A stretch of 47,810 bases of DNA from contig CAZZEX010000030.1 in assembly GCA_964653285.1 (NCBI GenBank), forward strand, positions 1-47,810. Reading direction: 5' to 3'. Every line of letters starts with the position of its first letter. Position 1 is the stretch's first letter. The notes below the pieces were generated by a model, which worked only from the letters and a program-made list of their open reading frames with translations, searched no databases and was not told where the DNA came from. This document shows positions 32,341-40,681 of this stretch, piece by piece. The translations under genes were made by a program, and so were the position numbers. The stretch is from CAZZEX01 sp964653285. GTDB taxonomy: Bacteria; Chloroflexota; Anaerolineae; B4-G1.

Positions 32341-33626
32341 ACAAACTCCACCGTCAAGAAGTGAGCCGAGCAGGAAATGCAGGGGTCGTAAGCCCGCACC
32401 AGCATCTCCAGCATGAGGCGGATCTCGTCCTGCGGCTTATCCATAATCTGGGGCACAAGTGCCTGCATGTCGTGGTTCAGATTGGCCATGTTCTGGTTGG
32501 TGGGAATGATGCAGTTCGCCTCGGTGCAGTGACCGTCCTCGCCATATACGTAGTGGTGGAAGAGGGTGCCCCGGGGAACGTCGCACGAGCCGACCCCCTC
32601 CCCCGCCTTCATGTCCACGACTGGCGGCTCCTCGGACTGGATGCCCCGCGTGAGCAACTCATCTATGATGTGGATGCTATCTTCCACGCAGTGGACCATC
32701 TCCACCACCTGGGCGGCGCTGTTTAGGAAGGGATTGGTGACGATGGGCTCCAGGCCCAGTTTGGCCGCCGCCTCCTTGGCGCGGGGGTGTAGTTGGTCGA
32801 AGTTGTTGTTCAGCCGCGCCAACGCGCCCACCATGTAGGACTCGCGGTTGTGATGGGTCCACTTGGCCGTAGAGAAAGGCACGCACTCCTCGTTGGTCAC
32901 CTTCCTGTAATCCTCAATGGGATAGGAGAAGCCGTCGGAGGTGACGACAGTGCCGTCAATGAAGGCGTACTCGTCGTCCTTCTTGAGAGAGACGTACTCT
33001 GTCTCCCGCTCGAACTCAGGCCAGGGAAGGGTGGCAAACAGCGCCACCGTCTCGTCCATGTCGGCGCGGGCGTCCACCAGCCGGGCGTGCATCTCCCCCA
33101 GTTCGGCCTCAGTGGGCAGGTGCGTGAAGCCACCGACTGTCATGGAGATGGGGTGCGTGTGGCGGCCGCCGATGGTGGCGCAGAGGTCGCCGGAGAGTTT
33201 CTTGATCCGCAGCGCCCGCAGCACCACATCAGTATGAGTAGTCGCCAGTGGGATGACAGAGCCGACGCCGAGGAAATCCGGCGCGACCAGCATGTAGGTG
33301 TGCAGGACATGGCTGTCTATGATCTCGCCGTGGAAGTTAAGTTTGCGGAGAAGCACTGTCTGCTCCGGAGGCTCAACCCCCAGCGCCTTCTCGGTGGCGC
33401 GGAGGCTGGTCGTGGCATGGCCTACGCTGCAGATGCCGCAGATGCGGGAGGTGATATGACTGAGTTCATAGTAAGGCCGGCCGCGCACGAATGCTTCGAA
33501 GAAGCGGGGAGCCTCGACGACCTCAAAGCGACATTCTTTGATCTCACCGTTGCGGGTGTCCACGACGATATTGCCGTGTCCCTCGACACGGGTCACGTGA
33601 TGTACGTCAACCTTCAAGGTAGCCAT
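32337..33626 (-). CDS. hydA: [NiFe] hydrogenase large subunit, group 3b type
   Basis: 429 residues. N-terminal 'VHHVTRVEGHGNIVV' and the Ni ligands 'ITSRICGICSVGHATTSLRA' (L1, ~60) and 'AYDPCISCSAHFLTVEFV' (L2, end). A peptide 'FLTVEFV' follows the last His and would be cleaved by the downstream protease. Gene order HydB-HydG-small-large on the minus strand equals hydBGDA of archaeal sulfhydrogenases and bacterial group 3b enzymes, which couple H2 with NADP(H). It overlaps the small-subunit gene by 13 bases. Group assignment rests on order and partner subunits. Confidence 0.93.
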   Translation of the reverse strand: MATLKVDVHHVTRVEGHGNIVVDTRNGEIKECRFEVVEAPRFFEAFVRGRPYYELSHITSRICGICSVGHATTSLRATEKALGVEPPEQTVLLRKLNFHGEIIDSHVLHTYMLVAPDFLGVGSVIPLATTHTDVVLRALRIKKLSGDLCATIGGRHTHPISMTVGGFTHLPTEAELGEMHARLVDARADMDETVALFATLPWPEFERETEYVSLKKDDEYAFIDGTVVTSDGFSYPIEDYRKVTNEECVPFSTAKWTHHNRESYMVGALARLNNNFDQLHPRAKEAAAKLGLEPIVTNPFLNSAAQVVEMVHCVEDSIHIIDELLTRGIQSEEPPVVDMKAGEGVGSCDVPRGTLFHHYVYGEDGHCTEANCIIPTNQNMANLNHDMQALVPQIMDKPQDEIRLMLEMLVRAYDPCISCSAHFLTVEFV

Positions 33627-34405
33627 TTCCCCTCCTCCTCAACCGCCCGCTCCTGAATCTGATACGCATTGAACATTGTGAAGCGGGACAGGACGTCCTC
33701 TACGGTCAGGCCGGCCTCGGCCAGCACGTCTTTCATCCCGTTCTCGTTGGGATTTGGGATGAGCCCCCGGCATCCCTCGCAGCCGTCGCCAAAGGTAGGG
33801 CAGATGGCCCCGCAGCCAGCCCGCACCACCGGCCCCAGACAGAATTTGCCCACGTGGAACAGGCACACGTTCTCCTTCAGTTTGCACTCGACGCAGACAG
33901 GATAGTCGGGGATGGGCGGCTTCTTGCCCAAAAGGAGCGCCTTGACCACCTTGACGAACTCCTCCCGGTCAATGGGACAGCCGGGAATGACGGCATCCAC
34001 CCCGATTACAGCGCTGATAGGCCGGGCTTCGTAGGTCTCGTACCAGTCTGCCTTGTCCCCATAGACCCAGCGACGCACGTCCTCCAGCGGGTGCAAGTTT
34101 TTCAGCGCATTGATGCCGCCCAGGTGAGCGCAGGCCCCCAGCGCGACGACAGTGTCGGCCTGTTCGCGGATTCTCTTCAGGCGCTCCTCGTCGGAGGCAC
34201 GGGTGCAAGAGCCCTCGACGAACGCGATGTGGTAATCCTCTCCCTTCTCGGTCATCGCCTCGCGGAACTGCACGATCTCGACGGCGTCGAGCAGGTCCAA
34301 GTGGGTCTGCAGCGCATCAATGACCGTCAACTGGCACCCCTCACAGCAGGCGAAGTCAAAGAAAGCGACCCTCGGCTTCCCATTGTTCATTGATTCATTG
34401 TTCAT
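33614..34405 (-). CDS. hydD: [NiFe] hydrogenase small subunit, group 3b type
   Basis: 263 residues from ATG 34405, right after the hydG stop; ATG 34390 is an alternative. Fe-S ligands: 'FFDFACCEGCQLTVIDAL', 'FVEGSCTRASDEER', 'GACAHLGGINALKN', 'VIPGCPIDREEFVKVV', then 'CVECKLKENVCLFHVGKFC', 'RAGCGAICPTFGDGCEGCRG' for the medial and distal clusters. There is no Tat signal, so it is cytoplasmic. The first residues 'MNNESMNNG' are encoded by a CAATGAA-type repeat array, the same family as the intergenic array at 15014, so a repeat now supplies the start codon. Confidence 0.92.
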   Translation of the reverse strand: MNNESMNNGKPRVAFFDFACCEGCQLTVIDALQTHLDLLDAVEIVQFREAMTEKGEDYHIAFVEGSCTRASDEERLKRIREQADTVVALGACAHLGGINALKNLHPLEDVRRWVYGDKADWYETYEARPISAVIGVDAVIPGCPIDREEFVKVVKALLLGKKPPIPDYPVCVECKLKENVCLFHVGKFCLGPVVRAGCGAICPTFGDGCEGCRGLIPNPNENGMKDVLAEAGLTVEDVLSRFTMFNAYQIQERAVEEEGKWLP

Positions 34406-34410
34406 TGTCA
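34380..34410 (-). repeat. CAATGAA-type array at the small-subunit start
   Basis: On the minus strand ACAATGAACAATGAATCAATG followed by AACAATG: three to four 7-8 base words that contain the ATG of the small-subunit gene. Confidence 0.8.
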
Positions 34411-35232
34411 CAACGCCTCCTCGACGCCTTTGATCTGAGCATAGGTGAAAACCGGGCCATCCTGGCAACAGTACAGGTTGTTAATCTGGCAGTGGCCGCA
34501 CTTCCCCACGCCACACTTCATCCGCCGCTCCAGCGAGAGATAGATCTGCGTCTCCGGGATGCCCTTGCCCAAGAGTTCCATCAACACGAAGCGATACATG
34601 ATGGGAGGACCGCAGGTGACGGCGACGGTGTTGCGCGGGTTGATGCTGACCTCGGGGAAGAGCGTGGTGATCACGCCTACGTGGCCGTCCCACGTCTCGT
34701 CCCCCCGGTCTACGGTGATATGACACTCGACGTCATGGCGGGCGACCCACTCATCCAGCTCATCGCGGAAGAGGAGTTCGTTGAGTCGCTTAGCTCCATA
34801 GAGGATGATGACTCGTTCGAAGGAGCCGCGCTCGTCGAGCACCTGGTTGATCAGCGAGCGGAGCGGGGCCAACCCCAGGCCGCCTGGTGCAAAGAGTACG
34901 TCCTTGCCGTGCATCTTCTTGATGGGGAAGCCGTGGCCAAAGGGACCGCGAATGCCAACCATATCCCCCGGCAGCATTGCGTGCAGCGCATTGGTCACAT
35001 CGCCCACCCGCCGGACGCAGAGTTCGAACGTGCCGTTAGAGCGGCTGGGCGAAGAGGTGATGGAGATAGGGGCCTCCCCTATACCCAGCACCGAGACCAT
35101 CACGAATTGTCCCGGGTCGTGGCCCAAATTGCATCCGTCCGGCAACTCGATGGTGAACAGTTTTTCCACCGCAGTCATCTGTTCCACGTTGGCCAGACGG
35201 ACCATCTCAGGTGTATAGATGGATGTCGTCAT
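34408..35232 (-). CDS. hydG: HydG: NAD(P)H/FAD diaphorase subunit of the group 3b hydrogenase
   Basis: 274 residues from ATG 35232 (GGGGGAACGGACA upstream). FAD-binding 'DPGQFVMVSVLGIGEAPISI', nucleotide-binding 'VLFAPGGLGLAPLRSLINQV' and 'VAVTCGPPIMYRFVLM', C-terminal [2Fe-2S] 'CGVGKCGHCQINNLYCCQDG'. It passes electrons between NADP(H) and the Fe-S chain of HydB and the small subunit. Paralogue of flxA at 27442. 13 bases separate it from hydB. The last codons precede the small-subunit ATG by 2 bases. Confidence 0.92.
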   Translation of the reverse strand: MTTSIYTPEMVRLANVEQMTAVEKLFTIELPDGCNLGHDPGQFVMVSVLGIGEAPISITSSPSRSNGTFELCVRRVGDVTNALHAMLPGDMVGIRGPFGHGFPIKKMHGKDVLFAPGGLGLAPLRSLINQVLDERGSFERVIILYGAKRLNELLFRDELDEWVARHDVECHITVDRGDETWDGHVGVITTLFPEVSINPRNTVAVTCGPPIMYRFVLMELLGKGIPETQIYLSLERRMKCGVGKCGHCQINNLYCCQDGPVFTYAQIKGVEEAL

Positions 35233-35245
35233 TGTCCGTTCCCCC

Positions 35246-36274
35246 TTACGCCGATCCGTGGATGGCGTTGAAACCATCAACGATGCTAATGTTTGCCACG
35301 CAGGTGCGGATACAACGACCACAACCCACGCAGCCTAACTCGCCAAACTTCTCGTAGATGTATTTCCCCTTGCGCATGAAGCGATGGCGCTGGCGGGCCG
35401 AGCGGGCCTGGCGGAAGTTCTCGCCACCGGCCACGCGGGCGAACTCGTCCAACTGGCAGGAATCCCAGCGACGGTACCGTTCCCCCTCGATCAGCGCCAT
35501 GTTCACCTCGTCGAAGATGTTGAAGCAATAGCAGGTGGGGCAGACGTTGGTGCAGGACCCGCAGGCGAAGCATCGCTCCCCCAGTTCATCCCAGAGGGGA
35601 TGATCGTAGGCTGTGCTCAACAGGGCCGGCAGTTCGGCTGCGTCGAAGTTCAGGCGGTAGGTGAAACGGGGCCACTTGGCACTGAGAACCTCGTTCAGAC
35701 GACGGATATCAGTATCGGTGGCCTCGTTAGCCGTTCCGTAGCGGGAGAGGAGTTGTTCCCCTTTCTCCGTCGCCACGTCTACCGCATAGGCCGGCCCTAG
35801 GTCCGTTAAGTGCAGGTCGTACCCCTCGCCAGCGGACAGCGTCCCCATGCTCTTGCAGAAGGAGTGCTCGTCGCAGGGCTCCAGGCACTCCAGGCTGACA
35901 ATAATGGTCTGCCGCCGCCGCTCCAGGTAGTGAGCGTCGGGGTAATCCTGAGAAAATACCTTGTCCAGCAACTGGATAGCGTGCAGGTCACACGTATGCA
36001 CGCCCAAGAGCACAGTTGGGCCAGTCTCAATGACTGGCTCCACGTGCGGCTCCCCCTGCCTGGTGAAAGTCGCCAGCCGTTCCTGCGGGGGCTGCAGGAC
36101 TTTCTTGGGCGGCAGGATGGTCGTGTTGTAGTCAAGCCGCAGTTGGGCCGGGTCAATGATCGGTCCGAAGGCGAACTTGGGCCCCTTTGCCTGCGGTCCG
36201 ACGACCTGATAGTCAGCCGTCAGGGCATTGACCAGTGGAGCAAGCATGCCCTTATCCAGAATCCTCAGGCTCAT
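35246..36274 (-). CDS. hydB: HydB: dicluster Fe-S subunit of the group 3b hydrogenase
   Basis: 342 residues, ATG 36274 with AAGGAGACTG upstream. N-terminal domain with 'LLGVHTCDLHAIQLLDKVFS' and 'CLEPCDEHSFCKSMG'. C-terminal 'CFACGSCTNVCPTCYCFNIF' (~235) and 'GELGCVGCGRCIRTCVANIS' (~320) bind two [4Fe-4S] clusters. Paralogue of flxB at 28284. First structural gene of the hydBGDA set. 63 bases separate it from the DRTGG gene, so it may share the promoter at 38034 or have its own. Confidence 0.92.
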   Translation of the reverse strand: MSLRILDKGMLAPLVNALTADYQVVGPQAKGPKFAFGPIIDPAQLRLDYNTTILPPKKVLQPPQERLATFTRQGEPHVEPVIETGPTVLLGVHTCDLHAIQLLDKVFSQDYPDAHYLERRRQTIIVSLECLEPCDEHSFCKSMGTLSAGEGYDLHLTDLGPAYAVDVATEKGEQLLSRYGTANEATDTDIRRLNEVLSAKWPRFTYRLNFDAAELPALLSTAYDHPLWDELGERCFACGSCTNVCPTCYCFNIFDEVNMALIEGERYRRWDSCQLDEFARVAGGENFRQARSARQRHRFMRKGKYIYEKFGELGCVGCGRCIRTCVANISIVDGFNAIHGSA

Positions 36275-36337
36275 ATCAGTCTCCTTGTGTTGGTGTACTA
36301 CTTGATAGATGATTTCAGAACCGTCTCAGAGGCCCCC

Positions 36338-36682
36338 TCAATCCACGCCAGCCACTCCCAATTTCGCCAGTTCGCCCACGATGGTGAAGGTGGCGTGGGA
36401 GGTGGTGAAGATGGGCAGGCCTTTCTCGTTAGCCTTCTTCACGGTGCTGGGGTCGAGTTCCCGCCCCTCGGTAACGACGACACCTGCCAGTTCCAGGAGA
36501 GTGGCCACGGCCACGATGTTGGGGTGGGCCTGCAGCGTGACCCACAGGTTGCCCTTCTGGGCCTTGGCCAGTACGCAACTTAAAAGGTCCGAGGCGTAGC
36601 CCCCCGTGACCTCCATATCCAGTTTATCCGGCGCCGCCCGCACCGTGAGGTCGAGTGTAGTGGCAATCTCTTGGAGTTTCAT
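36338..36682 (-). CDS. DRTGG-domain protein
   Basis: 114 residues. 'VTGGYASDLLSCVLAKAQKG' is the DRTGG-domain core (here VTGG-YASD), followed by 'LWVTLQAHPNIVAVATLLEL' and 'PIFTTSHATFTIVGELAKLG'. DRTGG domains are small ligand or nucleotide-binding modules found alone next to [FeFe] and [NiFe] hydrogenase operons and in phosphotransacetylases. The start overlaps the end of the CBS-ATPase gene by 4 bases. A second DRTGG protein flanks that gene on the other side. Probably part of a regulatory unit for the hydrogenase. Confidence 0.82.
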   Translation of the reverse strand: MKLQEIATTLDLTVRAAPDKLDMEVTGGYASDLLSCVLAKAQKGNLWVTLQAHPNIVAVATLLELAGVVVTEGRELDPSTVKKANEKGLPIFTTSHATFTIVGELAKLGVAGVD

Positions 36683-37611
36683 GCTCTCCCCTTTTCGTCA
36701 AGATAGATGATGATATCCAGATGAGTGCCGACACCCACGGCGGACTCCAGTTTCATGACGTCGGCGCAGGCTTGAATGTTATTCAGTCCCATGCCCGCGC
36801 CGAAGCCCATCTCACGCACCCACTCGGGTGCGGTGGAGAAGCCGGGCTGCATAGCCTGCTCGATGTCGGGGATGCCCGGGCCGCCGTCAATGGCCTCAAT
36901 ATGGATCTGCTCCGGCCGCACCTCGGCCACAATCTCCCCCCCATCGGTATAGAGAACGATGTTGATCTCCGCCTCGTAGGTGGCGATGGCGACGCGGCGG
37001 ATCACGGGAGGAGCGATGCCCAGACGACTGAGTGTTGTCTTGAGGCTGCTGGAAGCCTCTCCCGCCGTGCTGAAGTCCTTGCCCATGACACGGTAGCCGA
37101 ATACCAGAGCCGTCTCGTCAGCGACGATGTCCTCGAAGATGTGGCTGGCCCGATAGCGGTGAATCTCCTCCTCGCGATAGTCAATCTCCAGTTCTCTGAG
37201 CACAGCCCGCATGATGTCACCCTGAGTGACAATGCCCACCAATTCTTTGTGCCGGTTCACGACGGGAAAACGGCCACACCCAAAACGAGCAAACTTGCCA
37301 ACAGCATGGACAAGAGGCTCATCGGTATAGAGCGTCTTCACGCCGGGGGTCATCTTCTCGCCCACAGCAGCACCGATCTCCCCGTTCGCCAGCGCTTTGA
37401 TGAGGTCTTCGATACTGACGATGCCCACCAACTGCCCGTCTTCCAGCACCGGCGTGCCTGAGATGCGGTGGGTGCGCAGAATCTCCCGGAACTCGGCCAT
37501 CGTAGCCTGAGGAGTGACGGTGATCACCTCTCTGGTCATGGCGTGCTCGACCTTCAGTTCGTAGGTCAGTTCCTGGAGTTTAGTGACCTCTTTTTTCACA
37601 TCCTTATCCAC
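36679..37611 (-). CDS. CBS-pair / anti-sigma-type ATPase fusion
   Basis: 310 residues from GTG 37611 (AGAGGG upstream, overlapping the DRTGG stop; GTG 37599 possible). Two CBS motifs: 'AMTREVITVTPQATMAEFRE', 'SGTPVLEDGQLVGIVSIEDL' and 'FPVVNRHKELVGIVTQGDIM'. After a linker comes a GHKL ATPase of RsbW type: N-box 'VRRVAIATYEAEINIVLY', G1 'IDGGPGIPD', G2 'GFGAGMGLNNIQACADVM'. CBS pairs sense adenylates, so energy charge may control a partner-binding or kinase activity. Sandwiched between two DRTGG genes with overlaps on both sides; comparable sets accompany hydrogenases in other anaerobes. Confidence 0.85.
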   Translation of the reverse strand: MDKDVKKEVTKLQELTYELKVEHAMTREVITVTPQATMAEFREILRTHRISGTPVLEDGQLVGIVSIEDLIKALANGEIGAAVGEKMTPGVKTLYTDEPLVHAVGKFARFGCGRFPVVNRHKELVGIVTQGDIMRAVLRELEIDYREEEIHRYRASHIFEDIVADETALVFGYRVMGKDFSTAGEASSSLKTTLSRLGIAPPVIRRVAIATYEAEINIVLYTDGGEIVAEVRPEQIHIEAIDGGPGIPDIEQAMQPGFSTAPEWVREMGFGAGMGLNNIQACADVMKLESAVGVGTHLDIIIYLDEKGRA

Positions 37612-38014
37612 CTGGCGCCCTCTGCTTGTTTTCGAAAGCCTGACGCCAGCGGCGCAGCGAGAGTTCGAAGAGGCCACAACCGGGGAGGCCCGCCTTGTAA
37701 AGCCGGCCACAAGTCTCGAACATGGTGTACTTGGAGGCCAACAGGGCGATGTCCTTCTCCTTGGCCAGGGCGATGGTCTCCGGCGGCGGCAACTTCCCCC
37801 GCACGAAGACGATGACCTTGATGCCGACCATCTCCGTCGTGCGCACCACCTGAGGATTGGTCAGCCCCGTCATCAGGAGCGCGTCCTCGTGGGTGAAGGC
37901 CAGTACATCGCTCATCAGATCGGATCCGCATCCCATCTGTACTTCCTCATCCAGGTCAATGTTGCTAGAGATGGCCTTTCCGTCTATGATTGAGAGGACT
38001 TCGCGTAATTTCAT
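37604..38014 (-). CDS. DRTGG-domain protein, first gene of the regulatory/hyd operon
   Basis: 136 residues from ATG 38014 (AAGGAG 3-4 bases upstream). 'MKLREVLSIIDGKAISS', 'VQMGCGSDLMSDVLAFTHED' (DRTGG core) and 'LLMTGLTNPQVVRTTEMVGI', 'VIVFVRGKLPPPETIALAKE' follow the family pattern. A C-terminal extension of about 30 residues with two Cys ('TCGRLYKAGLPGCGLFELSL') is longer than its partner at 36338. A near-consensus promoter lies 20 bases upstream of the start. Confidence 0.82.
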   Translation of the reverse strand: MKLREVLSIIDGKAISSNIDLDEEVQMGCGSDLMSDVLAFTHEDALLMTGLTNPQVVRTTEMVGIKVIVFVRGKLPPPETIALAKEKDIALLASKYTMFETCGRLYKAGLPGCGLFELSLRRWRQAFENKQRAPGG

Positions 38015-38033
38015 ACGCTCCTTTCCGGCGTGA

Positions 38034-38062
38034 AGTATAGCACATTTTAACCTCGCTGCCAA
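38034..38062 (-). promoter_or_regulatory. Sigma70-type promoter of the DRTGG/hydBGDA operon
   Basis: On the minus strand TTGGCA (38057-38062), 17-base spacer, TATACT (38034-38039). The predicted transcript start is only about 12 bases before the ATG at 38014, leaving a very short leader. Confidence 0.75.
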
Positions 38063-38113
38063 CAGCGGGCCAGCGCACTGGCCCGAAGCGCTGGTGCCAG
38101 GCTGCCTCCTACC

Positions 38114-38198
38114 TGCACTGCCTGTTCACGGCAGTGCACCCGCCTCGCCTGATCAAAGCCGTAGTATGACAGTCTGGAGACCATCTCTGGACTCCAGA
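38114..38198. other. Two hairpins in the hypE/DRTGG gap
   Basis: TGCACTGCC/GGCAGTGCA (38114-38138, 9-bp perfect stem, 7-base loop) and TCTGGAG/CTCCAGA (38173-38198). The 205-base gap holds no gene. The hairpins may end the hyp transcript; no T tract is present. Confidence 0.5.
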
Positions 38199-38219
38199 TT
38201 CAAGCCAGGGGAAGTTTCA

Positions 38220-39320
38220 TCAACAGATGCGCGGCAGTTGCTCCCCCACCAGCATGTCGAGGATGCGGCGAGCGCCCAACGGGGTGCGCAGCGCGACGCG
38301 GCCTGCATGCTCCGCCGTCACCCGCCCGATGATCGCTGCCTCCCGCCCGTACTCGTGGGTGCGCATGGTAGCCAGCACCACATCGGCTACTGCGGGTGCC
38401 ACGAACGCCACCAATTTCCCCTCGTTGGCCACGTACAGCGGATCGAGGCCCAGCAACTCGCAGGCGGCGCGCACTGCGTCCCGCACAGGGATGGCCTGCT
38501 CTTCAATCTCGATGCCCACTCCCGACTTGCCGGCCACTTCGTTCAGCGTCGTAGCCAGGCCGCCCCGCGTGGGGTCGCGCAGGCAATGGAGGGCCCTCAC
38601 CCCTGACCCCTCTCCCCCTGGGAGAGGGGAAAGGGCGCCCAGCATAGCCGCCACCAGCCCATGTAATGGCGCGCAGTCGCTCACCAGCGGTGAATCGAAA
38701 CGCAGACCCTCCCGCTGGCTCATGATGGTCATGCCGTGATCGCCAACGGTGCCGCTGAGAATAACCGCATCGCCGGGTCGGGCCTGGTCACCGCCCAGTT
38801 CCACGCCCACGGGCACCACGCCGACCCCGGCGGTGTTGATGAACAGTCTATCGGCTTTGCCGCGATCTACCACCTTCGTATCCCCGGTCACGATCTGCAC
38901 GCCCGCAGCCTGGGCAGTAGTCGCCATAGAAGCGACTACCCGCTCCAGGTCGGCCAGTTCCAATCCCTCTTCGAGGATGAACCCCGCGCTGAGGTAGAGC
39001 GGCGTAGCCCCGCTCGTCGCCAGATCGTTGATCGTGCCGCACACGGCCAACTTGCCGATGTCGCCGCCGGGGAAGAAGAGCGGACTCACTACGTAGGAAT
39101 CGGTCGTGAAAGCAAGTTTGGCGCCGGATTCGGGATGCAAGATGCAAGATGCAAGATGCACATATCCTGTCTCTTGCCTCCTGCCCCTTGCTTCCAGCAC
39201 GGCCGCGTCATCCAGCCGCGCTAGGATGGGGTTATCGAAATGCCTCAGGAACAGCCGCTCCATCAGTTCGTGGCTCAGTTGGCCACCAGAGCCGTGGGCA
39301 AGCAAGATTTTATCAGACAT
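38220..39320 (-). CDS. hypE: HypE, hydrogenase cyanide-ligand maturation protein
   Basis: 366 residues from ATG 39320. 'ILLAHGSGGQLSHELMERLF', 'LDDAAVLEA', 'FTTDSYVVSPLFFPGGDIGK', 'DPTRGGLATTLNEVA' and the C-terminal 'EQLPRIC', whose Cys takes the carbamoyl group from HypF and is dehydrated to thiocyanate. ATP-dependent; hands CN to HypC-HypD. It is about 30 residues longer than usual because two dispersed repeats are inserted in frame: a GATGCAA heptamer array after VLEA (39134-39195) and a C/G palindrome before DPTRGG (38592-38637). The start overlaps hypD by 8 bases. Confidence 0.95.
   Translation of the reverse strand: MSDKILLAHGSGGQLSHELMERLFLRHFDNPILARLDDAAVLEARGRRQETGYVHLASCILHPESGAKLAFTTDSYVVSPLFFPGGDIGKLAVCGTINDLATSGATPLYLSAGFILEEGLELADLERVVASMATTAQAAGVQIVTGDTKVVDRGKADRLFINTAGVGVVPVGVELGGDQARPGDAVILSGTVGDHGMTIMSQREGLRFDSPLVSDCAPLHGLVAAMLGALSPLPGGEGSGVRALHCLRDPTRGGLATTLNEVAGKSGVGIEIEEQAIPVRDAVRAACELLGLDPLYVANEGKLVAFVAPAVADVVLATMRTHEYGREAAIIGRVTAEHAGRVALRTPLGARRILDMLVGEQLPRIC
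38592..38637 (-). repeat. C/G palindrome inserted in hypE
   Basis: CCCCTCTCCC (38607-38616), loop CCT, GGGAGAGGGG (38620-38629) inside a GGCCCTCACCCCTGACC context. It encodes 'SPLPGGEGSGVRA' between 'AAMLGA' and 'LHCLRDPTRGG'. Confidence 0.85.
39134..39195 (-). repeat. Heptamer array inserted in hypE
   Basis: Four GATGCAA-like 7-mers, then TCTTGCCTCCTGCCCCTTGC, roughly complementary. It encodes 'GRRQETGYVHLASCILHPES' between 'AAVLEA' and 'GAKLAFTTDS'. The same family sits in hypF at 41588-41659. Confidence 0.85.
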
Positions 39321-40404
39321 TGGCTCCTCCGTACCGATACCACGCGGCGCAGGCCCCTTCGGCGGAGACCATGCAAGGGCCAATGGGATGGGCAGGGGTG
39401 CAGACAGAGCGAAATAGGAGGCAGCCAGGCGGCTCCACCGTGCCCCGCAGCACGTCGCCGCAGCGGCAACCTTTGTGTTCGCGGGTCGGGCCGGGGTCCA
39501 CAGGGAAGGCGAGTGCGGCGTCGAAACGGGCATACTCAGGACGCAACACCAACCCGCTGGCAGGCACGCGGCCCAGCCCCCGCCAGTCCGCTTCGCCCAC
39601 CTCAAACACGCGCTGCATGATGCCCAGGGCCACGCGATTCCCCTCCGGGCGGACGCTGCGGGAGTAGGCATTGACCACCGCTGGGCGGTCGTCCTTAACC
39701 ATCTCCACCAGCGCGGACACGGCACGCAGGATGTCCAACGGCTCGAAGCCAGCCACAGCACAGGGGATGGAGTAGTCTCGCGGGAGGAACTCCCAGGCCT
39801 GGCTGCCGATGACGACGGTCACGTGGCCGGGGCCGATGACGCCGGAGAGCCGCACCTCCCCCGCGTCGAGGATGGCGCAAGTGGCAGGCGGGGTCAACTT
39901 GTGCAGTGAAAGGACATAGAAGTTGTCCAAGCCCCCTGCCTCCGCTTGCAGGATGGTTGCCGCCACGGTAGGCGCGGTGGTCTCAAAGCCGATGCCGAGG
40001 AAGATGACCGCCCGTTCGGGGTGCTCGCGGGCGATCTGCAGCGCGTCCAGCGCGGAGTAGACGATCCGCACGTCGGCCCCTTCGGCCTTGGCGGTCTGCA
40101 GAGAGCCATGGCTGCCCGGCACCTTGAGCATATCGCCGAAGGTGACCAGGATCACGTCGGGCAGTTCGGCCAGGGCAATGGCGCGATCCAGGCCGGAGTT
40201 GGCAGTGACGCAGACAGGGCAGCCGGGGCCGGAACGCAGTTCCACCGTGGGCGGGAGCATCTGCCGCAGGCCGTGGCGGAAGATGGCGTGAGTGTGCCCA
40301 CCGCAGAATTCCATGAAGCGCACAGACTGTGTCGAGCGTGCCCGGATGTTCGCCAGCAGTTTTCGCGCCAGCCGCGGGTCGCGAAACTCATCAACGTACT
40401 TCAT
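39313..40404 (-). CDS. hypD: HypD, Fe-S scaffold for Fe(CN)2CO assembly
   Basis: 363 residues, ATG 40404, overlapping the hypC stop by 4 bases. Conserved motifs: 'MEFCGGHTHAIFRHG' (Fe site Cys), 'SGPGCPVCVTANSG' (redox CxxC), 'GFETTAPTVAATIL', 'CRCGDVLRG' and 'CMVSAEGACAAWYRYG' at the C-terminus (cluster ligands). It builds the Fe(CN)2CO centre together with HypC and HypE. Length is normal and no repeat insertion is seen, unlike hypE and hypF on either side. Confidence 0.96.
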   Translation of the reverse strand: MKYVDEFRDPRLARKLLANIRARSTQSVRFMEFCGGHTHAIFRHGLRQMLPPTVELRSGPGCPVCVTANSGLDRAIALAELPDVILVTFGDMLKVPGSHGSLQTAKAEGADVRIVYSALDALQIAREHPERAVIFLGIGFETTAPTVAATILQAEAGGLDNFYVLSLHKLTPPATCAILDAGEVRLSGVIGPGHVTVVIGSQAWEFLPRDYSIPCAVAGFEPLDILRAVSALVEMVKDDRPAVVNAYSRSVRPEGNRVALGIMQRVFEVGEADWRGLGRVPASGLVLRPEYARFDAALAFPVDPGPTREHKGCRCGDVLRGTVEPPGCLLFRSVCTPAHPIGPCMVSAEGACAAWYRYGGANV

Positions 40405-40661
40405 GCCCCTGGGCTACTCCCCGCCGGCTGTTCCACCTCATCGGCGTAGAACTCGGCCAGTTCCTCCAGCAGCCGCAGCGTCTCCTGTGCCTCTTCCTCG
40501 TCGAGCACGCCGATAGCGAAGCCAGTGTGTATCAGCACGTAATCGCCCACCCGTGCCTCGGGCGTGAGCGCCAGGCTGATGGTGCGCTCCACCCCGCCGA
40601 TTTCGGCCCGCGCAGTGGTTCCTTCGATAGATTTAATCAACGCCGGTATGGCTAGACACAT
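40401..40661 (-). CDS. hypC: HypC, hydrogenase assembly chaperone
   Basis: 86 residues beginning 'MCLAIPALIKSIEGTTARAE', with the essential N-terminal Cys2, an OB-like barrel 'VGDYVLIHTGFAIGVLDEEE' and a helical tail. It carries the Fe(CN)2CO group between HypD and the large-subunit precursor. Only one HypC is present for two hydrogenases. Start ATG 40661 lies 20 bases after the hypF stop. Confidence 0.95.
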   Translation of the reverse strand: MCLAIPALIKSIEGTTARAEIGGVERTISLALTPEARVGDYVLIHTGFAIGVLDEEEAQETLRLLEELAEFYADEVEQPAGSSPGA

Positions 40662-40681
40662 GTTATGCTAATCCTTTGTGC

